A stretch of DNA of 64,000 bases from Trebonia sp964581815. Its GTDB lineage: Bacteria; Actinomycetota; Actinomycetes; Streptosporangiales; Streptosporangiaceae. The stretch covers positions 1 through 64,000 of the forward strand of contig CAZORE010000005.1 of the NCBI GenBank assembly GCA_964581815.1, in the 5' to 3' direction. A program made the position numbers and the translations under genes. Numbering within the stretch: position 1 is the first letter of the stretch; every line of letters starts with the position of its first letter. Below, one piece after another: positions 1 to 8,000 of this stretch. The notes beneath the pieces are model-generated. The model was given only the letters and a program-made list of their open reading frames with translations, was not told where the DNA came from and did no database searches.

Positions 1-301
1 CGGCGATGCCGCCCGCCTTCTGCGCGTTGGCGACGGCGTGCAGCGCCACGGTCGTCTTGCCGCTCGACTCCGGGCCGTAGATCTCGACGACGCGGCCGCG
101 CGGGAGGCCGCCGATGCCGAGGGCCACGTCGAGGGCGATCGACCCGGTGGGGATCACCTCGACCGGGACCCGCGTCTCCTCGCCGAGCCGCATGATCGAG
201 CCCTTGCCGAACTGCCGCTCGATCTGCAGCAGCGCGGCCTCGAGCGCCTTGTCCTTGTCGCTGGCCCGCTCCGGTGCCGACGTCTTGCCGCTTGGTGCCA
301 T
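1..301 (-). CDS. recA: Recombinase RecA, N-terminal part (runs off window)
   Basis: RecA forms filaments on single-stranded DNA, drives strand exchange and triggers LexA self-cleavage in the SOS response. The first 100 codons are visible; the rest lies beyond the left edge. The N-terminal helix region is followed by the ATP-binding loop GPESSGKTT at residues 76-84 (Walker A), preceded by GGLPRGRVVEIY, which is diagnostic for RecA. Start is ATG at 301, with GGGAG just upstream. A LexA-type box lies about 205 bp upstream, as expected for an SOS-regulated recA. The DUF3046 gene upstream on the same strand is its usual actinobacterial neighbour. Confidence 0.97.
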   Translation of the reverse strand, partial: MAPSGKTSAPERASDKDKALEAALLQIERQFGKGSIMRLGEETRVPVEVIPTGSIALDVALGIGGLPRGRVVEIYGPESSGKTTVALHAVANAQKAGGIA

Positions 302-355
302 GGGGACTCCCTGTCGTTGAATTCCGCTGTCAGGCTGGCCGCGACCTTCGGCGCG

Positions 356-390
356 CACTGTGTTTGCTAGCACTGTGCTTGCTAACACTG
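356..390. repeat. Short tandem repeat upstream of recA
   Basis: Two 15-bp near-identical units (356-370 and 371-385, differing at two positions) plus five bases of a third copy (386-390), about 55 bp upstream of the recA start codon, in the probable 5' untranslated region. No function is evident. Confidence 0.5.
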
Positions 391-507
391 GCGCCCGCTG
401 CCAACACCGCACACGCTACGCGTCACCACTGACAATCCCGTGCCACACCGGCACGGGCAGGGAAACGCGCCGCGACGCGCGGCGCCCCGACAGCCCTCAC
501 TATAGGG

Positions 508-519
508 GAACGACTGTTC
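508..519. promoter_or_regulatory. LexA (SOS) box of recA
   Basis: The sequence GAACGACTGTTC is a perfect match to the actinobacterial/Gram-positive LexA core GAAC-N4-GTTC, and the flanking bases GA on the right extend the match to the longer consensus. It lies between recA and the DUF3046 gene, both transcribed leftward, so it can serve a recA promoter. Identification is by motif only. Confidence 0.75.
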
Positions 520-568
520 GATCGTGGGCGTAACACGCCGGCTTGTTCGATCGAGTCCGGCCCGGGCG

Positions 569-763
569 TCAGCGGAGCCGGTCGGGCACGTTGAACTGCT
601 CGCTCACCGCGCGCCAGACCACCTTCGCGTCCTCGCCTTCCGCGAGGGCCTTGTTGGCCGTGCGGCCGCCGAGGCCGGACAGCACGAAGTCTTTCGCGAC
701 GCTCTCCGCGTAGTCGTCGCCGAACTGCTCGCTCATCCGTGCCCAGAACTCCGTCAGCCGCAT
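569..763 (-). CDS. DUF3046 family protein
   Basis: Small protein of 64 residues beginning MRLTEFWARM, with the family's conserved hydrophobic/aromatic N-terminus and a TANKALAEG segment in the middle. DUF3046 proteins are short, of unknown function, and in actinobacteria typically sit immediately upstream of recA on the same strand, as here. No membrane segment or catalytic motif is visible. Start is ATG at 763. Function unknown. Confidence 0.85.
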   Translation of the reverse strand: MRLTEFWARMSEQFGDDYAESVAKDFVLSGLGGRTANKALAEGEDAKVVWRAVSEQFNVPDRLR

Positions 764-933
764 CGTTCCAGGCTACCGGCGCGCGACGGAAAGGCAGGCC
801 CAGAGAAAACCTTCAGGCCCCCCGGGGGATAATCGGGACATTTAGCGTTGGTATGTCGTTGGGCAAACAGGGGAACCTTGTTGTGCGAGGGGCGCGTGCG
901 GCCAGTTGTCCGGCACCGCGGAGCAGGAGTGAG

Positions 934-1671
934 ATGTCCAGGGAAGCCGCAGAAGACGGCGGGCCGGACGTCGCTGAGGACATTGAGCTAGCAGCGATGA
1001 CGGGCGAAGGCACGGAGTCAGGCGAGGCCAGCGTGGCGGGTGAGGGCCCGGAGCCGCTCTACCCCGACTGGGCAGCCCAGCCTGACGAGGACGGCAACGG
1101 CGCCATGGGCGATGAAGGCGCGCCTGGCAGCCTGATCGAGATGGCCGGGCCGGCGGAGCCCGACGAGCCGGACGCTGTGCTCCCGCCGCCGCGCCGCTGG
1201 CCCCGCCTGCTGCTCGCGCTCGGCTTCGTCCTGCTCTCGGCCGCCATCGTCGGCGGCGCGGTCGCCATCGTCGGCGCGGTCACCCACGGCTTCAAGAAGC
1301 CGGTGAAAGTCACCTACACCAGGTCACCCGTGTTCTCGCTCAAGACCGGCGACTGCATCGACCCGCAGGGCCAGTCGTACACCCTGATCTCGTGCGATTC
1401 ACCGCACGGGGCCGAGGTGTTCGCCACCTTCCACCTGGCCGGGACGGCGTGGCCGGGCACCACGGCGGCCGCCGCGGCGGCGAGCAGCGGCTGCGCGAGC
1501 AGGCTCACCGGCTACCTGAACCCGCAGCTGGCGATCAGCCTCGCGTCCACCTACGTGTACCCGGACGCCACCGCCTGGCAGGCCGGCACCCGGACCGTGA
1601 TCTGCGAGGTGCGCGCCGCGAGCGGCCAGCTCTCCGGGTCGGTGCGCGGCGCCTCGGCCACCGCGGGCTAG
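934..1671 (+). CDS. Membrane protein with septum-formation-like extracytoplasmic domain
   Basis: Predicted 245-residue single-pass protein. Residues 1-88 are acidic and disordered (cytoplasmic), residues 91-115 form one hydrophobic helix, and the C-terminal 130 residues are extracytoplasmic. That domain carries GDCI (C141), C154 and an HGAEV stretch (158-162), the pattern of the actinobacterial septum-formation (Septum_form) domain; the cysteines may form a disulfide. ATG 934 is chosen because AGGAG lies at 925-929; upstream in-frame starts (739, 853) lack a ribosome site and extend into low-quality sequence. It stands alone between divergent or opposed neighbours. A role in cell division is suggested by family name only. 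Confidence 0.7.
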   Translation: MSREAAEDGGPDVAEDIELAAMTGEGTESGEASVAGEGPEPLYPDWAAQPDEDGNGAMGDEGAPGSLIEMAGPAEPDEPDAVLPPPRRWPRLLLALGFVLLSAAIVGGAVAIVGAVTHGFKKPVKVTYTRSPVFSLKTGDCIDPQGQSYTLISCDSPHGAEVFATFHLAGTAWPGTTAAAAAASSGCASRLTGYLNPQLAISLASTYVYPDATAWQAGTRTVICEVRAASGQLSGSVRGASATAG

Positions 1672-1713
1672 GCGGCCCGCCGGTAACGCCAGGGGCACGC
1701 CGTCCGGCCCGGA

Positions 1714-1729
1714 CTAGATCGTTGATCGG
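1714..1729. repeat. Left copy of 16-bp inverted repeat (IS-end-like)
   Basis: CTAGATCGTTGATCGG matches the reverse complement of positions 3418-3433 at 15 of 16 bases. The two copies bracket the MarR/epimerase pair, and the right copy directly adjoins a transposase remnant, so both look like old insertion-sequence ends. Confidence 0.5.
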
Positions 1730-1819
1730 TCTTTCCTGGCTGGTGGGAGGGCCTTGCGGCGACACGCAGTCGGGGTGCGTGGCTGCCGCTACTTGATGAA
1801 GACTTGTCCGGGCGCCTGC

Positions 1820-2281
1820 TCAGGCGTGGCCGTTCTCGCTGAGCATGGTCCGCAGCGCTTGCCTGAGCCCGGCCGCTCCAGCGTCGCCTAGCGTCGCCGT
1901 GAAGTCCCGCTCGGTCTCGGAGTACCGGCTCTCGGCCTGCCGGTATACCTCCCAGCCGTGGTCGGTGAGCGCGATGATGTTGCGTCGCCGGTCTTGTTCC
2001 GAGGGCCTGCGCGCGACGATCCCCTGGCGCTCGAGCGCGTCGAGGAGCGCGACCATCGAGGTGCGGTCGACGCCCAGCACGGCCGCGGCTTCCTGCTGTG
2101 ACTGCGCCTCCCCGCTTGCGATGACCCTGAGCACGCCGAGGTCGCGCACGGTCACCCCCGCGTCGGCGAGAGCGGCCTGCGCCCGGTGCTCCAGCGCGAG
2201 GTGCGCGTGCTTGAGGAGATAGCCGAGCACGTCGTCACGCGCGCGGACCCGGCCCGCTGCTTCAGAACCCGGCCTCGACAC
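1820..2281 (-). CDS. MarR family transcriptional regulator
   Basis: A 153-residue winged-helix regulator of normal MarR length. N- and C-terminal helices for dimerisation surround the DNA-binding core: the helix-turn-helix spans roughly residues 60-90 (QSQQEAAAVLGVDRTSM then ALERQGIVARR) and the wing contains DRRRN at 97-101, a MarR hallmark. It is divergent from the epimerase gene, and a near-perfect 30-bp palindrome (2293-2322) lies between the two starts, so autoregulation and control of the epimerase are likely. Effector unknown. Confidence 0.9.
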   Translation of the reverse strand: MSRPGSEAAGRVRARDDVLGYLLKHAHLALEHRAQAALADAGVTVRDLGVLRVIASGEAQSQQEAAAVLGVDRTSMVALLDALERQGIVARRPSEQDRRRNIIALTDHGWEVYRQAESRYSETERDFTATLGDAGAAGLRQALRTMLSENGHA

Positions 2282-2292
2282 CCCCCGATAAT

Positions 2293-2322
2293 ATCAGTAG
2301 ACTGACCGTCAGTTCTACTGAT
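2293..2322. promoter_or_regulatory. Palindromic operator between marR-type gene and epimerase
   Basis: Inverted repeat: left arm ATCAGTAGACTGAC (2293-2306), one central base, right arm GTCAGTTCTACTGAT (2308-2322), interrupted only by one extra T in the right arm. It begins 12 bp from the MarR start codon and ends 28 bp before the epimerase start. Size, symmetry and position fit a MarR dimer operator. Confidence 0.7.
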
Positions 2323-2350
2323 GATTTGTCATGCTGACGAAAGGAACATG

Positions 2351-3292
2351 ATGATTCTCGTCACTGGAGGGTCCGGGTTCATCGGCTCCCACACCGTCCG
2401 CGCGCTGCACGGCCTTGGCGAGCCGAGCGTTGTGCTGCAGCGCCGCAGCGGCCAGGTCCCCCCGCATCTCGCGGACCTGCCCGTCGTCGCGGAGCAGGCC
2501 GACGTCGCCGACCTGGACTCGCTGCGGGCGATCGGCGAGCGCCACGAGATCACCGGCATCGTGCACCTCGCGGGCTACCCCGCGCCGCGGGGCACGGCCG
2601 GGGGCATCGAGGCCACCCAGGGCCTGCTCGACGGGCTCCTCAACATCGCCCGCGCCGCCGCGGAATGGGGCGTGCGCAGGGTCAGCCTCGCCAGCACTCT
2701 CGGGGTCTACGGCGGCATCGCGCACAGCGGCCCGCTGACGGAGGACCTGCCGGTGCTCCTGACCGCCCCGCACCCGATCCCGCGGTCGAAGAAGATCGCC
2801 GAGCTCCTCGGGGAGCAGCTCGCGGAGGCGACCGGCACGGAGATCGTCAGCCTCCGGATCTCCGGCACCTGGGGCCCCCTCGGCCACGAGGACCCGTTCT
2901 TCGCCGCGCCCGCGCTCATCCACGCGGCCGCCAGCGGCAAGCCCCTGGACCTGTCCGCCCTGCTCATCCCGCCGCACCTCGGCGACGGGCTCGACCTGTG
3001 CTACGTCAAGGACACGGGCCGCGCGATAGCCCTGATCCAGCTCGCCGGGCGTCTCCAGCACCGCACTTACAACATCGCGTCCGGGCGGGTGACCACGAAC
3101 GCAGAGGTGATCGCAGCCATCCGCGAAGCCGTGCCTGAGGCCGCACTCGACCTCCCGGCCGGCGCCGGCCGGCCAGGTGCCGCTCTTGACATCACCCGGC
3201 TCCGCCAGGACACCGGGTTCGAGCCGGAGTACGACACCGTCCGCGCAGCCGCCGGCTACATCGCCTGGCTCAGGGCGGGCAACGAACGCTGA
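2351..3292 (+). CDS. NAD(P)-dependent epimerase/dehydratase family protein (extended SDR)
   Basis: A 313-residue protein of the extended short-chain dehydrogenase family. The N-terminal Rossmann motif is TGGSGFIGSH (residues 5-14); LAG appears near 73-75 and the active-site region near 115-150. The usual YxxxK catalytic pair is altered: lysine K147 is present (PRSKKIAE) but the tyrosine position holds Ile143, so classical epimerase chemistry may be lost or changed. ATG 2351 is preferred over 2348 because AAAGGA ends five bases upstream. Divergent from, and probably controlled by, the MarR regulator. Substrate unknown. Confidence 0.85.
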   Translation: MILVTGGSGFIGSHTVRALHGLGEPSVVLQRRSGQVPPHLADLPVVAEQADVADLDSLRAIGERHEITGIVHLAGYPAPRGTAGGIEATQGLLDGLLNIARAAAEWGVRRVSLASTLGVYGGIAHSGPLTEDLPVLLTAPHPIPRSKKIAELLGEQLAEATGTEIVSLRISGTWGPLGHEDPFFAAPALIHAAASGKPLDLSALLIPPHLGDGLDLCYVKDTGRAIALIQLAGRLQHRTYNIASGRVTTNAEVIAAIREAVPEAALDLPAGAGRPGAALDITRLRQDTGFEPEYDTVRAAAGYIAWLRAGNER

Positions 3293-3297
3293 CCCGC

Positions 3298-3433
3298 ACC
3301 GGCGGCATCATCCAGCGGCTCCTCGCCCTCAACGCCTGCATCTGGCACAACTGGCAGATCGGCGCCCCCGTCAAGCGATCCCTGATCGCCTACGACCACG
3401 CGACCTGCCCGCATTTCCCGATCAATGATCTAG
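3298..3433 (+). pseudogene. Remnant of a transposase C-terminus (IS982-like)
   Basis: Reading from 3298 gives TGGIIQRLLALNACIWHN and then GAPVKRSLIAYDH, which resembles the C-terminal end of IS982-family transposases (the ...AIWHN...APVKRSLIAYDH tail). No start codon or upstream catalytic domain is present, since the epimerase gene ends at 3292. The fragment is therefore a 3' relic of an insertion sequence, ending in the 16-bp repeat at 3418-3433. Family assignment is from memory of the tail motif and is moderately certain. Confidence 0.55.
3418..3433. repeat. Right copy of 16-bp inverted repeat (IS-end-like)
   Basis: CCGATCAATGATCTAG, inverted relative to 1714-1729 with one mismatch, directly at the end of the transposase remnant. 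Confidence 0.5.
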
Positions 3434-4252
3434 CTAGCAGCCGCCGGGCGGGCCGGGGACACCTTCGCCTGCCTCCGGGTCATCGACGATGCCGTAGGCG
3501 CCGCTGCGGACCTCCGCGCCAAGGTGGACCAGGTACCAGTCACCGCGCCAGGAGATGAACGAGGCGATACCGAACGAGCGCGTCACTCCGCCCGCACGGT
3601 ACACGACGCGCGCACCGGGGACGTTCCAGTAGCCGACCCGGTTGTAGCAGGCGCCGACGCCGACCCACTGCTCGTACTGGGCCGGGACGATGACCTTGAC
3701 CAGCGTCGCGTCGGGCGGCACGAGCTGGTGGACGGCGGCGAGGTCGAGGGTGAAGTCGTACCAGAGCCGGCCCTGCCAGTCGGCTTCCGGGTCGCCGACG
3801 GCCTTGACCTGCACATAGGCCTTCTCGGGGAAGAACGCGGGCAGCGCGTCGTCCGCATCGCCGGTGGTGACCGCCAGCCAGATGTCGTGCACGGCGTTGC
3901 CGAAGGCCAGGTCGTCGGTGCGCGGCCGGGCGCTGGTCTGCGGCAGGCTCGCGACGGATGGCGGCGCGACCGGAAGGGCGGACGGGCTGACCGGCGCGGA
4001 CGGCCTGACGGGCGTACCGCTCGGCGACACGCGCGTCCCGGGCGCCGTGCCCCGGGTGGCGCTCAGCGGCCCGGAGGACGCCTTGGCCGTGGCGGACGCC
4101 GTGGCCGTGGCGGACGGCAGGCCGCTGGCGCCCGGCGCGGACGCGGAGCAGCCCGCGAGCACGGCGAGCGCCGCAGCCACGGCGGCAACGGCGGCTGGGC
4201 GGGCGACGGCAGGCCGCCGCGCGCCGCGTACCCCGCTGCCCTGATTCATCAT
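3434..4252 (-). CDS. Putative lipoprotein of unknown function
   Basis: 272 residues. The N-terminus has a twin-Arg-free signal peptide with hydrophobic Ala-rich core (about 13-33) and lipobox LAGC with Cys35, so it is predicted to be lipid-anchored outside the membrane. Residues 36-110 are a Ser/Thr/Pro/Ala-rich low-complexity linker. The C-terminal 160 residues form a globular domain with many aromatics (YEQWVGVGACYNRVGYW; WRGDWYLVHLG) that I do not recognise. ATG 4252 or the adjacent ATG 4249 may be used. It stands alone, convergent with the transposase remnant. Confidence 0.75.
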   Translation of the reverse strand: MMNQGSGVRGARRPAVARPAAVAAVAAALAVLAGCSASAPGASGLPSATATASATAKASSGPLSATRGTAPGTRVSPSGTPVRPSAPVSPSALPVAPPSVASLPQTSARPRTDDLAFGNAVHDIWLAVTTGDADDALPAFFPEKAYVQVKAVGDPEADWQGRLWYDFTLDLAAVHQLVPPDATLVKVIVPAQYEQWVGVGACYNRVGYWNVPGARVVYRAGGVTRSFGIASFISWRGDWYLVHLGAEVRSGAYGIVDDPEAGEGVPGPPGGC

Positions 4253-4330
4253 GACTGATGACGGTACCCACCGCGGGCCTCGCCAAAGCGGTGATAGGCG
4301 AGTTCAGTAGCGTCGGGTCCATCGTGTCGT

Positions 4331-4846
4331 TCAGCGGCGGCGGACGACGAGCACCGCGGAGTCGACGTGCGGCGGCGGCAGGAACGCGTGCCGCGGCAGC
4401 GTGAGGCCGACCGCCAGGGTGAACCTCCGCGCCGCGCCGGAGGCGTGCTTGCGCGCGACGGCCCGCTGCAGCACGAGGTCCGCCGCGACTAGCCTGCTGC
4501 CCGGCGCGAGCAGGGTCCGCAGCAGGCTGGACGATATCCCGTACGGCGGGTTCGCCACCACGCGGAACGGCCGGGCGGGCAGCGGAATCGCGGTGGCGTC
4601 CGCGTGCAGCACGGTGATGCCGGGGAACCGCTCCCGCAGCACGGCCACCCGGCGCGGGTGCAACTCCACGGCGACCACGCGCGCCCCGGCCCGCACCAGG
4701 TGCGCGGTCAGCGCCCCGTGGCCGGCCCCGATGTCGAGGACGAGCTCACCCGGCCGCACCCCGGCCGCGGCGACCACCCGCGCGGCCCATTCGTCAGTGA
4801 GCCGGTGCCAGCCCCATGCCCGGCGCGACTGCCCGGAGGCGGGCAC
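4331..4846 (-). CDS. erm: 23S rRNA (adenine-N6)-methyltransferase, Erm(37)-like
   Basis: A 171-residue SAM-dependent methyltransferase of the Erm/KsgA group. Erm enzymes methylate A2058 of 23S rRNA and reduce macrolide-lincosamide-streptogramin B binding. Visible motifs: SAM loop LVLDIGAGHGALT (35-47), acidic residue E61 after strand 2, DAT (83-85) and catalytic NPPYGI (99-104). The protein is much shorter than typical Erm (about 250-290) and lacks the C-terminal helical domain. N-terminus (SRRAWGWHRL) and C-terminus (PPPHVDSAVLVVRRR) closely resemble mycobacterial Erm(37) as I remember it. Start is GTG 4846. A 22-codon ORF (4794-4862) overlaps the start. Divergent from lhr with 164 bp between. 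Confidence 0.88.
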   Translation of the reverse strand: MPASGQSRRAWGWHRLTDEWAARVVAAAGVRPGELVLDIGAGHGALTAHLVRAGARVVAVELHPRRVAVLRERFPGITVLHADATAIPLPARPFRVVANPPYGISSSLLRTLLAPGSRLVAADLVLQRAVARKHASGAARRFTLAVGLTLPRHAFLPPPHVDSAVLVVRRR

Positions 4847-5010
4847 GGCGGACCATCACCATGTAGCAACCCACGCGCCGAACGTAGCCCGGCGCGGTCC
4901 CGGCCGGCAATCGGTTTTCCATGCCCGCACCGATGCCGGCGACGTGCGCCAGGCGCACTCGCTCAGCCGGCGTGGACCGGACTGTCGGTGGGTGGGGGCA
5001 GACTTGGAGG

Positions 5011-8000
5011 ATGGCAGCAGACGGGCCGGGGGTGCCGGGCAGCGACCCGGTGAGCAGCGCGACGGCGCTTGACGGGTTCTCGGCCGCGACCCGGGCGTGG
5101 TTCGAGGGCGCGTTCGCCGTGCCGACCCAGGCGCAGGCGCAGGCCTGGCGGGCCATCGGCGGGCGGGATACGGGCGGGGAAGGGGCTGACACCCTGGTCA
5201 TCGCGCCGACCGGGTCGGGCAAGACGCTCGCCGCGTTCCTCTGGGCGATTGACCGGCTCGCCGCCTCGCCGCCGCCCGCCGACCGCAAGCGGCGCACGCG
5301 GGTGCTTTACGTGTCGCCGCTCAAGGCGCTCGCCGTGGACATCGAGCGGAACCTGCGGTCGCCGCTCACCGGGATCAGGCAGGCGGCCCGGCGGCTGGGG
5401 CTGCCCGAGCCGGACATCCAGGTGGCGGTGCGCACCGGGGACACCGCCGCGGAAGAGCGGCGCAAGATCGCGACCCGGCCGCCCGACATCCTCATTACCA
5501 CGCCGGAATCGCTGTTCCTGCTGCTCACCTCGCAGGCGCGGGAGACGCTGCGCGGGGTCGAGACGGTCATCGTCGATGAGGTACATGCCGTAGCGGGGAC
5601 CAAGCGGGGGGCCCACCTGGCGCTGTCGCTCGAACGGCTCGACGCGCTGCGCGGCACCGGCGCGGGCACCGGCGGTGGGCGGGCGCAGCGGATCGGGCTG
5701 TCGGCGACCGTGCGGCCGCCGGCCGAGGTCGCCTCGTTCCTCGGCGGCTCACGGCCGGTGACCGTGGTGCAGCCGGCCAGCGCGAAGCGAATCGAACTCG
5801 AGGTCGTGGTGCCCGTCGAGGACATGCGCGACCTGTCGGACAGGCCGGCCACCGGGCCGCACGGCCTGATCGAAGGCGAGCAGGATCCCGAGCCGCGCCG
5901 GTCGATCTGGCCGCACGTCGAGGAGCGGGTGCTCGACCTGATCCAGGCGCACCGGTCCACCATCGTGTTCGCCAACTCGCGCCGGCTGGCGGAGCGGCTG
6001 TGCGGGCGGCTCAACGAGCTGGCGGCCGAGCGGGCCTTCGTCGCGGCAGGCGGCACGCCGGGGGACGCGGCGGGCGCCGACGGGCCGGACGTGATCATCG
6101 CCAGGGCGCACCACGGGTCGGTGTCGCGGCAGGAGCGGACCGAGATCGAGGAGGCGCTCAAGGCCGGGCGGCTGCCCGCCGTGGTCGCCACCTCCAGCCT
6201 CGAGCTCGGCATCGACATGGGCGCCGTCGACCTGGTCATCCAGGTCGAGTCGCCGCCATCGGTGGCCAGCGGGCTGCAGCGCGTCGGCCGGGCGGGGCAC
6301 AACGTCGGCGACACCTCCCGCGGGGTGATCTTCCCCAAGTACGCCGCGGACCTGGTGCAGGCCGCCGTGGTAGCCGAGCGGATGCAGTCCGGCCAGATCG
6401 AGGAGCTGCGCGTACCGCGCAACCCGCTCGACGTGCTCGCACAGCAGGTCGTCGCCATGACCGCGCTCGACGACTGGGCGGTGGACGACCTGGAGGCCAT
6501 GGTCCGCCGGTCGGCGCCGTTCGCCACGCTCACCAGGGCCGTGCTCGAGGCGGTACTCGACATGCTCGCCGGGCGCTACCCCGGTGAGGAGTTCGCCGGG
6601 CTCAAGCCGCGGATCGTGTGGGACCGGGTGGCCGGCGTCATCCGCGGCCGCCCCGGCGCGCAGAAACTCGCGGTGACCAGCGGCGGGACGATCCCCGATC
6701 GCGGCTACTTCGGCGTGTTCCTGCCGGCCGGGCCGGAGAGCGCCAAGGCGCCCCGGCGGGTCGGCGAACTCGACGAGGAGATGGTGTACGAGTCGCGCGT
6801 CGGCGACGTGTTCGTGCTCGGCGCCTCGTCCTGGCGGATCGAGGACATCACGCCCGACCGGGTGCTCGTGCTGCCCGCGCCCGGCCAGCCGGGCAAGCTG
6901 CCGTTCTGGCACGGCGACACGCCCGGGCGGCCCGCGGAGCTCGGCAAGGCGATCGGCGCGAAGCTGCGCGTCCTCGCCGCGATGGGGCCGGACGCGGCCG
7001 CCGAGTCGCTTGTCGCCAGCGGCCTCGACCGGCTCGCCGCGGGGAACCTGGTGTCCTACCTGGAAGACCAGCGGCAGGCCACCGGGCACCTGCCGGACGA
7101 CAGGACGCTGGTCGTGGAGCGGTTCCGCGACGAGCTCGGCGACTGGCGGGTCGTGCTGCACTCGCCGTACGGCGACCGGGTGCACGCGCCCTGGGCGCTG
7201 GCCATCACGGCGCGGCTGCGCGAGCGGTACGGCGGGATGGACGTCCAGGCGCTGCACACCGACGACGGGATCATCATCCGGGTGCCCGACTCCGACGAGC
7301 CGCCGCCCGCCGGGATCGCGCTGCTTGACGCCGACGAGATCGGCGACATCATCACCGCCGAGGTCGGCGGGTCCGCGCTGTTCGCCTCCCGGTTCCGCGA
7401 GTGCGCCGCCCGGGCGCTGCTGCTCCCCCGGCGCCAGCCCGGCCGGCGGACGCCGCTGTGGCAGCAGCGGCAGCGGTCCGCGCAGCTGCTCGAGATCGCC
7501 GCGCAGTTCCCGGGGTTCCCGATCACGCTTGAGACCGTCCGCGAGTGCCTGCAGGACGTGTTCGACGTGCCCGCGCTGACCGAGGTGCTGCGTGACCTCG
7601 CCGCGCGGCGGATCCGCCTGGTCGAGGTGGAGACGGCCACGCCGAGCCCGTTCGGCCGGAACCTGATGTTCCGGTACATCGGCGCGTTCATGTACGAGGG
7701 GGACGCTCCGCTCGCCGAGCGTCGCGCGCAGGCGCTCGCGCTCGACCCGGCGCTGCTCGCGGAGCTGCTCGGCACTGAGGGCCTGCGCGAGCTGCTCGAC
7801 CCGGCGGTCGTCGCGGAGACCGAGGCCGACCTGCAGCACCTGTCGGCGGCGCGGCAGTGCAAGGACGCGGAGGCCGTCGCCGACCTGCTGCGCACCTCGG
7901 GGCCGCTGACCCGTGATGAGGTCGCGGCGCGGTGCGTGGTCCCTGACCCGGCCGGCTGGCTCGACGGGCTCGCCGCGACGCGCCGCCTCATTGCGGTGCG

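Noticed and set aside
1640..1819. Possible further IS remnant left of the 1714 repeat
   Set aside because: Apart from the 16-bp repeat no transposase-like reading frame could be recognised.
4921..5010. Upstream in-frame start for lhr at 4921
   Set aside because: The extra 30 residues are not Lhr-like and would occupy the erm promoter region; GGAGG directly precedes ATG 5011.
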